From contig CAZOHN010000033.1 in assembly GCA_964579325.1 (NCBI GenBank), positions 1 to 25,956 on the forward strand: a stretch of 25,956 nucleotides of DNA, written 5' to 3'. A program made the position numbers and the translations under genes. The stretch is from CAZOHN01 sp964579325 (GTDB lineage Bacteria; Pseudomonadota; Alphaproteobacteria; Rhodobacterales; Rhodobacteraceae). The notes beneath the pieces were generated by a model. It worked only from the letters and a program-made list of their open reading frames with translations. It did not search any database and was not told where the DNA came from. This document shows positions 1 to 7,789 of this stretch, piece after piece; the first letter of the stretch is position 1, and every line of letters begins with the position of its first letter.

Positions 1-70
1 CAGGTCCCGCCCGAGCAGGAGATCGCCAGCGTCACCGCCGACGGCGCCTTCGACATCCGCACGTGCCACG
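1..70 (+). pseudogene. IS5-type transposase, internal fragment
   Basis: The plus frame from base 1 reads a stretch containing QEIASVTADGAFDIRTCH. This resembles the conserved DDE-domain segment of alphaproteobacterial IS5-type transposases, where the usual text is close to SVTADGAYDTRKCHDAI. The similarity stops at about base 70, where unrelated transposase sequence on the other strand begins. It is therefore a fragment, cut on the left by the window edge and on the right by a DNA junction. It cannot encode a working enzyme as it stands. The family call is from memory of the motif and the fragment is only 23 residues, so confidence is moderate. Confidence 0.55.
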
Positions 71-314
71 GCAGAAGCGTGTGGCGTCGGAATGCCACGG
101 CCATCGCCTCCTCGGCCTTGCTCAGCACTGTGGACCGCGTTTCCGTCGGGCCCGTCTTCATGTCCTCGACCGTCGTGCGCTCCCGCCACTTCGCCACCGT
201 CTTCGGGTTGATGCCCTGCTCCCGGCTCAGCTGCACGAGCAAAGCTTGCGACCGCTGTATTGCTGCTCTGACGGCGTGCGTGGTCGTTGCGCTGCCGTGA
301 CGAACTTGTCCCAT
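71..314 (-). pseudogene. IS481-type transposase, truncated N-terminal part
   Basis: The minus frame from ATG at 314 begins MGQVRHGSATTTHAVRAA and continues through SREQGINPKTVAKWRERTTV, the N-terminal helix-turn-helix of IS481-type transposases. It then reads EAMAVAFRRHTLLP and leaves the family at about base 71, some 81 residues in. The whole DDE integrase core is missing. The frame happens to stay open through the adjoining IS5 fragment to the window edge, but that extension is not transposase of this family. Upstream on the minus strand, TGTGATCC at 347-340 looks like the 5'-TGT terminus of the element, so the surviving piece would span about 71-347. Only the 5' end of the insertion sequence remains. 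Confidence 0.8.
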
Positions 315-388
315 AGTGCTTCCTTCCATCCCTTCGAAAGGATCACACCATCGAACCCCGGGATCGAACTACTAGGGGCGGAGTTGGA

Positions 389-1324
389 TCAGGCCGTTTC
401 CAAGGCGGGCCGCATCTTCCTCATCTCTCCGACCAACGTCCGCAGCCATCGGTGGGTCGGCGAGTGCTGCATCCGTTCATGCCAGAGCTGGTAAAACTGC
501 ACGGGCGGGTAGTCGATCGGGCTGGCGATGATCCTCAGCGGCAGGATGTTGGCGAAGTGCTCGGCATAGTGCCGGGTTACCGTGAACACGAGGTCGGTTC
601 CGGGCAGAAGGTACGGCGCCATCGAGAAGTACGATGTCACCACCCGCCGTTCGCGCGTCAGGCGCAGCCCGCTCAGGTAGGTCTCTACCACACCGCGCTG
701 CATGATGGCGTAGTCCGATGGCGCGACGTGATCCGCTGCGAGATAGTCCTCGCGGCTGGGCGGCAGGCGCGTGAAGGTGTGCTCCGCGTCCACCAAGCAC
801 ACGAAGTGGTCCTCGAAGATGGGAGATATCCTCAGGTGCGGGGGCGGCGTGGGCCAGTTGCTGATGACGATGTCCGCTGTGCCGCTCGCGAGCGCCCCCT
901 CGAAGTCATACTCCGGGCCGAGGGCGCGAATGGCCAACCGGGCCAGCGGCGCGCGACGGCGGAACTCGCGCATCACGCCGTTGAGCATCAGCGGCAGAAT
1001 GTGGTCGGGCATGGCTATGGTGAAGGTCTGACGGCTCTCCAGCGGGTCGAAGTCGTCCGGCCGGATCAGGAGCGCATCGAGTTCGCCAAGCGCCTGACCG
1101 GCCGAACGCCGCAGCATCTCGGCGCGCTCCGTCCTCACCATGCCGCCTTGGCCCCGAACGAGGAGCGGGTCACCGAAGATATCGCGGAGCTGCTTCAAGA
1201 GCAGGCTCGTCGCGGGTTGAGACAGGTTCAGGCGCTGGGCCGCCCGGGTCACGCTCGCCTCCTCGAGAAGCGTCAGGAGAGCACGGAGGAGATGGCCGCT
1301 AAGGGGGTTCTCACCGGAACGCAT
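389..1324 (-). CDS. LysR-family transcriptional regulator
   Basis: A 311-residue LysR-type regulator, the normal length for the family. The winged helix-turn-helix is at about residues 10-70, with the typical run EEASVTRAAQRLNLSQPATS. A type 2 periplasmic-binding-protein fold follows as effector domain, with MPDHILPLMLNGVMREF and GTADIVISNWP as recognisable landmarks. The frame is open further upstream to 1741, but ATG 1324 gives the family N-terminus and has AAGGG seven bases before it. The gene is divergent from the TRAP operon starting at 1811, so it is probably its regulator. The long C-terminal domain resembles NodD/PcpR-type members, but the effector cannot be read from sequence. Confidence 0.88.
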   Translation of the reverse strand: MRSGENPLSGHLLRALLTLLEEASVTRAAQRLNLSQPATSLLLKQLRDIFGDPLLVRGQGGMVRTERAEMLRRSAGQALGELDALLIRPDDFDPLESRQTFTIAMPDHILPLMLNGVMREFRRRAPLARLAIRALGPEYDFEGALASGTADIVISNWPTPPPHLRISPIFEDHFVCLVDAEHTFTRLPPSREDYLAADHVAPSDYAIMQRGVVETYLSGLRLTRERRVVTSYFSMAPYLLPGTDLVFTVTRHYAEHFANILPLRIIASPIDYPPVQFYQLWHERMQHSPTHRWLRTLVGEMRKMRPALETA

Positions 1325-1710
1325 CGCGTGGCCCTTCTGAGCGACTTGGAGGTTGATGTGAAGAACGTGACATTTGCCGAAGCCGATATCAACCGGGGCT
1401 GAAGACCCATGATTCCACCCGATAGGCCGATGCCCGAGCTCATCCGGTCGCGGTTGTCGGCCTGGCGCACCAAGCAGCGGGGGGGGCTGCACAGTTCGAA
1501 TCACTGCCCCACGGCCCGCGAAGCCCATTCCGCACAAAAGCTGAACGAAACCGATGAAAAATCGCTCAAAATCGACATGAGCTCTTCCTCCGCGCGGCCT
1601 ACGCGTTAGCCCCCGCCGATCACGTCGGCGCGCCGCTGTTCCCGCTGACCGAGGTTTTCTTCTTCTTCTCAGAATGTTGTTGTCCCAGCGGCCGAAGGGT
1701 CGCCGGCAGT

Positions 1711-1751
1711 ATTTGCAATTCGATATGACATAGATTTGCACAAACGAATAT
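1711..1751. promoter_or_regulatory. Tandem AT-rich repeat in the lysR/TRAP divergent region
   Basis: ATTTGCA occurs at 1711-1717 and again at 1734-1740, 23 bp apart, or about two helical turns. Each copy is followed by a similar block: CGATAT at 1721-1726 and CGAATAT at 1745-1751. The repeat sits 60-100 bp before the TRAP SBP start in an otherwise GC-rich spacer. This position and spacing fit a LysR-family activation site, but the assignment is inference. The rest of the 486-bp spacer (1325-1810) holds no gene I recognise. Confidence 0.4.
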
Positions 1752-1810
1752 ACCTCGCGGCCGGGTGTGGCCTACCAACTGATGGCAGCCACTGGTCAGG
1801 AACCCGCCTC

Positions 1811-2845
1811 ATGTCCACATCCATTCGCATACTTGCCGCAGCCGCCATCCTTGCCGTCGCACAACCCGCGCTCGCTCAGGACGTGCGCTGGTTGACGCAG
1901 ACCCAGCAGAACAACGCCCAGTTCCCGATCGAGTCCGCCGCCATCGAAGCTGCGACCGCCGCTGGCTTCACGGTCAGCCGCAACGAGTTCCAGGTGCTCG
2001 GCCTGAACCTCGCCGATGCGCTGCGGATGGCAAGCACCGGCACGTTCCAGGTCGTCACCACACAGATCGGCAGTGCCGCGAAGGACGATGCGTTCCTGGA
2101 AGGCATCGATCTGATCGGCGTATCGACCGACATGGACGAGCTGAAAGCCGCCGTCGATGCCTACCGGGAGGCGTTCAACACCCGACTGGGCGAGCGCTTC
2201 GGGGTCAAGGCGCTGGCAATCTGGCCGTTCGGGCCGCAGGTGTTCCTGTGCAACGAACCCGTGGAGAGCCTTGCCAGCATGCAGGGGCTCAAGGTGCGGT
2301 CCTTCACGGCCTCGATGTCGGAGATGCTGACGAACGTAGGCGCGACGCCGGTGACTCTCAGCTTCCCCGAGGTCTACCCGGCGCTCCAGCGCGGCGTGGC
2401 GTCCTGTGGTGTGACCTCGCCGACCTCGGCCAACACCGGGAAATGGCCCGAAGTGACGACCCATGTCTATCCGCTCGCCGTCTCGGGCTCGGTCCAGGCG
2501 CACCTCGTCAACCTTGAGTGGCTCAATTCTCTCAATGCCGAGGAACAGGCGGCGCTCGCCACCGTGTTGTCGGACATGGAGGCCCAGCTCTGGGAGCTTG
2601 CCACCACGACCAACGACACCGCGCTTTCCTGCACGACGGGCGGAGAATGCCCGGCGGGCGGGCTCTATACCGCCTACGACCTGACCCTCGTGCAGGTCAG
2701 TGAGGCCGACAAGACGCTGGTGACCGAGATTGCGGTGGACAAGATCCTGCCGGAATGGGCGGGTCGCTGCGCCGCCACCTTCCCGGACTGCGCCAAGGTC
2801 TGGAACGAGACCATCGGCGCCACCCGCGGATTGAAGATCGAGTGA
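1811..2845 (+). CDS. TRAP transporter substrate-binding protein (DctP type)
   Basis: The periplasmic receptor of a TRAP transporter, 344 residues. It has a clear Sec signal peptide with a hydrophobic run at residues 6-20 and a likely cut after QPALA (residue 22). The DctP landmarks are present: VESLASMQGLKVRSF, carrying the arginine that usually binds a carboxylate, and TLSFPEVYPALQRGVASCG. ATG 1811 is preferred over the longer frame from 1736 because it begins exactly at the signal peptide and has AGGAA about 8 bases upstream. The protein carries several cysteines in its C-terminal third, unusual for the family and compatible with periplasmic disulfides. The adjacent racemase-like and amidohydrolase genes hint at an amino-acid, hydantoin or other carboxylated nitrogen substrate, by context only. 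Confidence 0.9.
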   Translation: MSTSIRILAAAAILAVAQPALAQDVRWLTQTQQNNAQFPIESAAIEAATAAGFTVSRNEFQVLGLNLADALRMASTGTFQVVTTQIGSAAKDDAFLEGIDLIGVSTDMDELKAAVDAYREAFNTRLGERFGVKALAIWPFGPQVFLCNEPVESLASMQGLKVRSFTASMSEMLTNVGATPVTLSFPEVYPALQRGVASCGVTSPTSANTGKWPEVTTHVYPLAVSGSVQAHLVNLEWLNSLNAEEQAALATVLSDMEAQLWELATTTNDTALSCTTGGECPAGGLYTAYDLTLVQVSEADKTLVTEIAVDKILPEWAGRCAATFPDCAKVWNETIGATRGLKIE

Positions 2846-2871
2846 CCGCGGACCGGTCTCGGGCATAGTTG

Positions 2872-3480
2872 ATGAAACCGCCCCCCGCGATACGCGCATT
2901 CGACTGGACTGCCGTCGCCCTTGCGCTTGTCGCGGGTGTGGCGGTTGCGGTCTTGGCTGTCCTGATCGTCTTCGACATCACGGCCCGCAGCCTGTTTCGT
3001 TTTTCACTGCAAGGAACGGACGAACTCGGCGGCTACACCCTCGCGCTGACCGGATCGCTCGGTCTCGCATACACTCTGACGCGGCGTGGCCATCCGCGCA
3101 TCGACATCGGCTTCCGGTTCTTTCCGTCCCGAATGCGCCAGGTCCTGCATGTGCTGGCGCTGGCCGCGCTGACGGGGCTCGCGCTATTCATGACCCAGCA
3201 TGCGGTCGACGAATTCCGCGTCACGCTCGCCTTCGGCACCATCACCAACACTCCGCTGCAGACGCCACTCTGGGTGCCGCAGGTCTTCTGGGTGCTCGGC
3301 ACCGGGTTCTTCGCCATGACCGCACTCCTGATGACCCTGCACGGCGCGCTTATGGTCGCGTCAGGGCGCGGAGGTGAGGCGGAGCGACTGTATGGCCCCC
3401 TGACGGTTGAAGAGGAACTCGAGGAATACCTTCACCCGGATGCCCCGTCGGCCGATGGTTCGTCCGGAAGGGAGAACTGA
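2872..3480 (+). CDS. TRAP transporter small membrane subunit (DctQ type)
   Basis: A 202-residue membrane protein with about four hydrophobic helices, near residues 15-38, 50-67, 85-107 and 130-155. This is the normal topology of the small TRAP subunit. The central text with TDELGGYTLALTGSLGLAY and RRGHPRIDIGF is typical of the family. A charged cytoplasmic tail of about 40 residues follows the last helix. ATG 2872 is used; a TTG just before it at 2869 is also in frame. It lies 26 bp after the SBP gene and one base before the large subunit gene. It partners the large subunit in the inner membrane. Confidence 0.88.
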   Translation: MKPPPAIRAFDWTAVALALVAGVAVAVLAVLIVFDITARSLFRFSLQGTDELGGYTLALTGSLGLAYTLTRRGHPRIDIGFRFFPSRMRQVLHVLALAALTGLALFMTQHAVDEFRVTLAFGTITNTPLQTPLWVPQVFWVLGTGFFAMTALLMTLHGALMVASGRGGEAERLYGPLTVEEELEEYLHPDAPSADGSSGREN

Positions 3481-3481
3481 G

Positions 3482-4786
3482 ATGATCGGGATCGAGGGCG
3501 CTGCCCTGGGCTTCGCGCTGCTGCTTCTGCTCCTGTTTCTTGGCTTGCATATCGCGACTTCTCTCTTCGCCGTCGCGGCGCTGGGTGCATGGTGGTTCTT
3601 CGGGACGACCATGTTCCAGCCGTTCGGAACCATGATGTGGGGGACGCTCAACAACTTCCTCCTCGTTGCCATTCCGCTCTTCGTCTTCATGGGCGAGATC
3701 CTGGTGCGGGGCGGCGTGACGCAACGCATGTACAACGCGCTTGCCGACTGGCTGAACCCGCTGCCGGGAGGGCTTCTTCACACCAATATCGCGGCCTCGA
3801 CGATCTTCGCCTCGATCTCAGGCTCCTCGGTTGCAACGGCCGCAACCATCGGGACCGTGGCCTTTCCCACATTCCGCGAACAGAACTACAAGGAGAGCTG
3901 GGTCGCGGGCACAGTGGCCAGCGGCGCAACGCTCGGCATCCTTATCCCGCCAAGCATCAACCTCATCATATACGGTGCGATCACCAACACTTCGATCGGC
4001 AAGCTGTTCACTGCCGGTATCCTGCCCGGCCTCATGCTCGCGTCCATGTTCATGCTGACGATCATTGTCTGGTGCTCGTTCGACCACACGATTGCGGGCA
4101 AGCGCGTTGGACTTGCCCCTTGGGCCGTGCGACGCACGCGGCTTAAGCACCTCGTTCCGCCGCTCTTCATCTTTTTCCTTGTGATGGGGAGCATCTATGC
4201 CGGCTTCGCAACACCCACCGAGGCCGCCGCCGTCGGCGCCGTGGCGGCGCTGATCCTCGTGGGCGCGCAGGGGGGTCTCAACCTGCATATGCTGAAGGAG
4301 TCGCTGCTCTCGACAGTCCAGACCACTGCGATGACCTTGCTCATCCTCGTTGCGGCCTTCTATCTCAACTTCGTGCTCGGCGTTCTCGGCGTGCCGGGTC
4401 AGGTGTCGCAATTCGTTGCGACTTTCGACGTGGCACCCCTGACGATGATCCTGATCGTGGTCGTACTCTATGTGATCCTCGGCTGCTTTCTCGACGCGCT
4501 GGCGATGATGGTCGCGACAATCCCGATCGTCCTGCCGATCGTGACCTACCTCGGGTATGACCCCGTCTGGTTCGGCATCTTCCTTGTGCTGATGTGCGAG
4601 CTTGCCCTGATCACCCCCCCTGTCGGTATGAACCTCTACATCGTCCAGAGTGTCCGGGGCCGAGGCTCGATCGAGACCGTAATCGCTGGCGTCCTGCCGT
4701 TTCTTGCCTGCATCCTGCTGATGGTCGCGCTGATCGCCGCGTTTCCCGGCATCGTGGGCTGGCTGCCGTCGCTGCTTCACGGATGA
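3482..4786 (+). CDS. TRAP transporter large permease subunit (DctM type)
   Basis: A 434-residue, strongly hydrophobic protein with about 12 membrane segments. It has DctM landmarks: the GEILVRGGVTQRMYN region, SIFASISGSS-like text read here as TIFASISGSSVATAATIG, and LIPPSINLIIYGAITNTSIG. This subunit carries the sodium-coupled transport path. ATG 3482 lies one base after the small subunit stop, with AGGGAG 8-10 bases before it; upstream in-frame ATGs lie inside the preceding gene and are rejected. Its stop overlaps the start of the racemase-like gene by ATGA, so the two are translationally coupled. Confidence 0.92.
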   Translation: MIGIEGAALGFALLLLLLFLGLHIATSLFAVAALGAWWFFGTTMFQPFGTMMWGTLNNFLLVAIPLFVFMGEILVRGGVTQRMYNALADWLNPLPGGLLHTNIAASTIFASISGSSVATAATIGTVAFPTFREQNYKESWVAGTVASGATLGILIPPSINLIIYGAITNTSIGKLFTAGILPGLMLASMFMLTIIVWCSFDHTIAGKRVGLAPWAVRRTRLKHLVPPLFIFFLVMGSIYAGFATPTEAAAVGAVAALILVGAQGGLNLHMLKESLLSTVQTTAMTLLILVAAFYLNFVLGVLGVPGQVSQFVATFDVAPLTMILIVVVLYVILGCFLDALAMMVATIPIVLPIVTYLGYDPVWFGIFLVLMCELALITPPVGMNLYIVQSVRGRGSIETVIAGVLPFLACILLMVALIAAFPGIVGWLPSLLHG

Positions 4787-5526
4787 TCGCCATGCGCCTC
4801 CTCTGCCTCAACCCCAACCGCACCGCCTTCGTCACCGCGACCGTGGCGGCGGAGGTGCGGACCGTCCTTGGGCCGGGCATCACGGTCGTCGAAGCCACGG
4901 CCGACTTCGGACCCGACGTGATCCGCACCCATCTCGACGAGGCCGTGGCGACCCACGCGGCGCTCGATCTTGCCGCGCGCCATGCAGAAGGCACCGATGC
5001 CGTGCTGGTCGCCGCGTCCTTCGACCCGGCCGTTCAGGCGATCCGCGAACTTCTCGGCGTGCCCGTCCTCGGGATCAGCGGGGCAGCGATCTCGCTGGCC
5101 CGGCTGATCGGACGCCGGATCGGCTATGTCAGCGCGGGCGCGATCTCGACACCACTCTACCGCGACGCGTTCGCCCGCTACGATTTCGACCGCGACTGTG
5201 CCGACTGGCAAGTGGTCGAGACGCCAGCGGCCTACGCGGCGGGCGACAAGACCGGCGTCGAGACCACCGTGTCAGAGGCAGTCACGCGGCTCGCTGCGAA
5301 CGGCGCAGATGTAGCGGTGCTTGTCGGCGCTGTCTATGCCGGTCTCGCGCGGCGGCTCGGACCCGCGAGCCCGATCCCGCTCGTTGACGGCGGGCTGGCC
5401 GGCGCGCTGATGATCGAGGCGCTGGTGCGCGCCGGTCCACTGGCCAACGCCCGCGGCCGGGGCGCGAGCGAACTGGCCGGTGTCGGACCCGAACTGACGG
5501 CGGTGGCCGCGACCGCACGGCCATGA
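4783..5526 (+). CDS. Asp/Glu/hydantoin racemase-superfamily protein lacking both catalytic cysteines
   Basis: A 247-residue protein with the fold signature of the Asp/Glu/hydantoin racemase superfamily: the N-terminal CLNPNRTAFVT (family: NPN-S/T), ADFGPDVIRTHLDEA, GVPVLGISGAAISLARLIG, and the C-terminal PIPLVDGGLAGA. Active members use two cysteines, one in an ACFGDP-like strand end and one in an LGCAG-like loop. Here the matching positions read VAASFDPA (Ala78) and LVGAVYAG (Ala183). Cys8 and Cys139 are the only cysteines and sit elsewhere. The frame is intact and ATG 4783 overlaps the permease stop by ATGA; ATG 4792 is an alternative. It may have a different activity or be a binding protein. 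Membership is confident, function is not. Confidence 0.78.
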   Translation: MIAMRLLCLNPNRTAFVTATVAAEVRTVLGPGITVVEATADFGPDVIRTHLDEAVATHAALDLAARHAEGTDAVLVAASFDPAVQAIRELLGVPVLGISGAAISLARLIGRRIGYVSAGAISTPLYRDAFARYDFDRDCADWQVVETPAAYAAGDKTGVETTVSEAVTRLAANGADVAVLVGAVYAGLARRLGPASPIPLVDGGLAGALMIEALVRAGPLANARGRGASELAGVGPELTAVAATARP

Positions 5527-6352
5527 AGCTTGTCCGCGGCCGCTCGATCTGGCCCGGTGGACAGCCACAACAACAGCCCGAACCCGTCCCATACCATAGT
5601 ACCTGCTGATCCGATGGTCGCCGGATCGTTGACGTCGGCAACTGGGTGGCCGCCGAAGGGGCAGAATTGATCGCAGCTGAAGGCATGCTCGACATGCCCG
5701 GTCTCGTGAACGCGCATTTCCGCTCTCCGGTCAACCGCATGATGGTGCGCCTCCCGAGCTTCCCGCTCGAGTTCTTCATGCTCTGCGAAAGCCCGTGCTG
5801 GACGTCCTCCGCCCTACCGCGCGCGAGGCTTTTGTGCGGACGCTGCTCTCCGGCTGCGCTTGCGCGTAACGGTTGTCCAGGACGGCGCCATCTTCGTGCC
5901 GCTCCCCCCCCCGACATCAACGACGCGGTGGCCCAGGCTTACGTCGATTGCGGTATCCGCGCGCCGCGCGCTCGACCAATCAAACCCGTCGGAGACGGCC
6001 AAGCCTCTCTATGTCGAAACGCTCGCCGATGCCGATAGGAGCCGCCAACCCTCCACTCCGCCGCCTTTCGGCACCGCCGATCTCCTCGCGGTCTATGACC
6101 ACCTGATCGCACGCTGGAACAGCGCGGCGGGCGGACGGATTGGCGCAGCCGTCCCCCGGTCCGCGCCGCAGCGGTTTCGCCCGACTGCGCAGCTGCGCTT
6201 CAGGATCTGGCCGAACGGCACGACCTTCCGCTCCATGTCCACATCCTCGAGACGAAGACCCGGCATATCCTTGGCAAGGAGCGACTTGGCGGGCGGTCGC
6301 TGGCTGGCCTCTCCGACGATCTTGGCATCCTTCTGCACTGCTCCCCGGGAAG
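5523..6352 (+). pseudogene. Amidohydrolase (AtzA/TrzA/cytosine-deaminase type), broken and truncated
   Basis: ATG 5523 overlaps the racemase-like stop by ATGA and opens MKLVRGRSIWPGG. An in-frame TGA at 5607-5609 interrupts it. The same frame resumes with GRRIVDVGNW and MLDMPGLVNAHFRSPVNRMM, matching the metal-site strand of the family. It shifts near 5790 (PVLDVLRPTAREAFVRTLLS in another frame), again near 5865 (VTVVQDGAIFVPLP), and further on, with GTADLLAVYDHLIARW and LHVHILETKTRHILGKERLG in still other frames. The second histidine of the HxH metal motif is Arg (CGC, 5721-5723). The C-terminal half is missing where the IS3-family element begins. It was originally the hydrolase of the TRAP operon; its substrate is unknown. 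Confidence 0.8.
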
Positions 6353-6413
6353 TGGACCGTCTGAGGCCGGAGTTTTCCCCTGGCTTTCCCGGCAGGGAGA
6401 AGAGCGAAGTCGC

Positions 6414-6656
6414 ATGGAGGCGAGCACGTTCTCGGACGTGCTCAAGTGTGCTGATTCTGAAGCAGGGCGAGGAGGGAGTGCCGGTATCAGTCTGGCGACC
6501 TAGTTCAGCTGGAAGAAGAAGGACGCCGGGCTGCTGCCGGACGAGATGCAGCGGCTGAGGCAGTTCGAGGACGAGAACGCGCGGCTGAAGAAGATCGTGG
6601 CGGACCTGATGCTCGACTGCGAGACACCGCAGGACGTCATTCGCCGAAAGCTCTGA
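6414..6656 (+). pseudogene. IS3-family transposase OrfA, degenerate
   Basis: The frame from ATG 6414 starts MEASTFSD, as in functional OrfA proteins, then shifts: the text LILKQGEEGVPV appears in another frame. Around 6490 the helix-turn-helix core has been deleted or scrambled. An in-frame TAG lies at 6501-6503. The C-terminal leucine-zipper part is well preserved as FSWKKKDAGLLPDEMQRLRQ and DENARLKKIVADLMLD, ending at TGA 6654-6656. The original protein bound the terminal repeats and dimerised through the zipper. It is clearly non-functional. Confidence 0.8.
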
Positions 6657-7500
6657 AGCCTCGCCGCACGCGTGAACTCGTTTGCGAGATGCGCAGCGAT
6701 TGGGCGGTCTCGATCCGGAGGGACTGTGGGGCCATCGGGCTCGACCGCTCGACGTGCCCCGACAAGTCCCGCCGCACCGACCAGGCTGCCGTCGCGAAGC
6801 GGATCCGCGAGATCTGCGGAACGCGGGTCCGCTACGGCTATCAGCATGTCCATCTGCTCCTCGAGCGGGAGGGCTGGGCCATCAACTTCAAGAGAACCTA
6901 TCGGACATACAGGGGTTTGGGCATGCAATTGAGGAACGAGACCCCGAAGCGGCGGGTGAAGGCAAAGCTCCGCTACGACCGTGTCGAGGCGGTTGGCCCG
7001 AACGAGGTCTGGGCGATGGTCTTCGTGCATGACCAGCTTGCCACCGGCCAGTAGCTGCGGGTCCTGACGGTCGTTGACACGTTCTCGCGGCTCACCTGCC
7101 GGTGCTGGACAGGCGTTGCAGCTACCGCGGCGAGAATGTGGTGGCGACGCTGGACCGGGTGTGCGGCAAGATCGGCTACCCGGGGGATCATCCGGATGGA
7201 CCAGGGCGGCGAGTTGGTGTCGCACGACATGGATCACTGGGCCAACCAGCGCGGGGTCACGCTCGACTTCTCCGGGCCAGGGAAACTGGCGGACAATGCG
7301 GACACCGAAGCCGTCAACGGCCGCTTCCGCACCGAGAGCCTGAACCGGCACTGGTTCCCGACCCCTGCGGATGCGGGCGATGAGCTGGAGGCCTGGCCAA
7401 GATACTACGACGAGGAACGACCACGACCACTCGGGGCGATCGGGAACATGGTCCCGATGACGCTGACGAAATCGAGGGCGCCACCAGCCCGCCACCCTGA
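6657..7500 (+). pseudogene. IS3-family transposase OrfB (DDE integrase), degenerate
   Basis: The frame reads RELVCEMRSDWAVSIRR, then RVRYGYQHVHLLLEREGWAI and LRNETPKRRVKAKLR, all typical of the HTH-21 part of OrfB. In the catalytic core the first DDE aspartate, normally in VWAMDFVHD, is Val (VWAMVFVHD). A TAG stop lies at 7052-7054. A frameshift near 7100 moves the text YRGENVVATLDRVCGKIGYP to another frame, and a second near 7180 returns it to give IRMDQGGELVS and DNADTEAVNGRFR. One substituted catalytic residue, one stop and two frameshifts make it a dead gene. Confidence 0.85.
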
Positions 7501-7532
7501 GCGAGGCGGCGATACTCCGGAAGAATGGTCCA

Positions 7533-7789
7533 GCTTCGGGGTCCGGATCACTTCAGCCGGTTCGGGCGACCGCGGCTGGAGGAAAGTTCAGTGGCAGCCC
7601 AGGGCTCCGATCGACATGGTGCGAGAGCGGCCGGTCAACGTCCGCTGGAACAGGCCTTCGGGACGTCCGGGGTGGTGCGTCGGTCGCCGTTCGGGCCACC
7701 TCGTCCAATACAAGCTCACGTAGAAGATGATGTTTGACGTATCATTATGGCAACACTAAACGTCGTACGATATAGTCTTGGACAGAGTC
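7533..7789. other. Unassigned spacer with possible promoter
   Basis: I recognise no gene in this spacer between the IS3 relic and the HTH gene. Near its right end TTGACG (7734-7739) could be a -35 box, and TCGTACGA (7763-7770) is a perfect 8-bp palindrome 19 bp before the HTH start. Both are weak candidates for the promoter and operator of the HTH-SulP pair. Confidence 0.3.

Larger units (their letters stand above)
6353..7532 (+). mobile_element. IS3-family insertion sequence, decayed
   Basis: About 1180 bp, the usual size for an IS3-family element, containing broken orfA and orfB in the same order and orientation. The proposed ends are TGGACC at 6353 with CCGGAGT slightly inside, and their imperfect inverted match ACTCCGG (7514-7520) ending in GGTCCA at 7532, giving the 5'-TG...CA-3' form typical of the family. 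I see no target-site duplication. The boundaries are inferred from this imperfect inverted match, so each may be off by tens of bases. The element directly abuts the cut end of the amidohydrolase pseudogene. Confidence 0.65.

Noticed and set aside
452..1402. Long open frame on the plus strand opposite the LysR gene
   Set aside because: It has no family motif, is His/Arg/Gln-rich as expected of an antisense frame in GC-rich DNA, and the LysR frame fully explains the region.
1325..1741. Upstream extension of the LysR protein to 450 residues
   Set aside because: The extra N-terminus is Arg-rich and unlike any LysR protein; ATG 1324 has a ribosome binding site and gives the normal length.
3818..4780. 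320-residue open frame opposite the TRAP large subunit
   Set aside because: Its extreme Asp/Glu/His/Arg/Gln composition is the mirror of a hydrophobic protein, and the sense frame is a clear DctM protein.
4783..5526. Naming the protein hydantoin racemase
   Set aside because: Both catalytic cysteines are missing, so only superfamily membership is supported.
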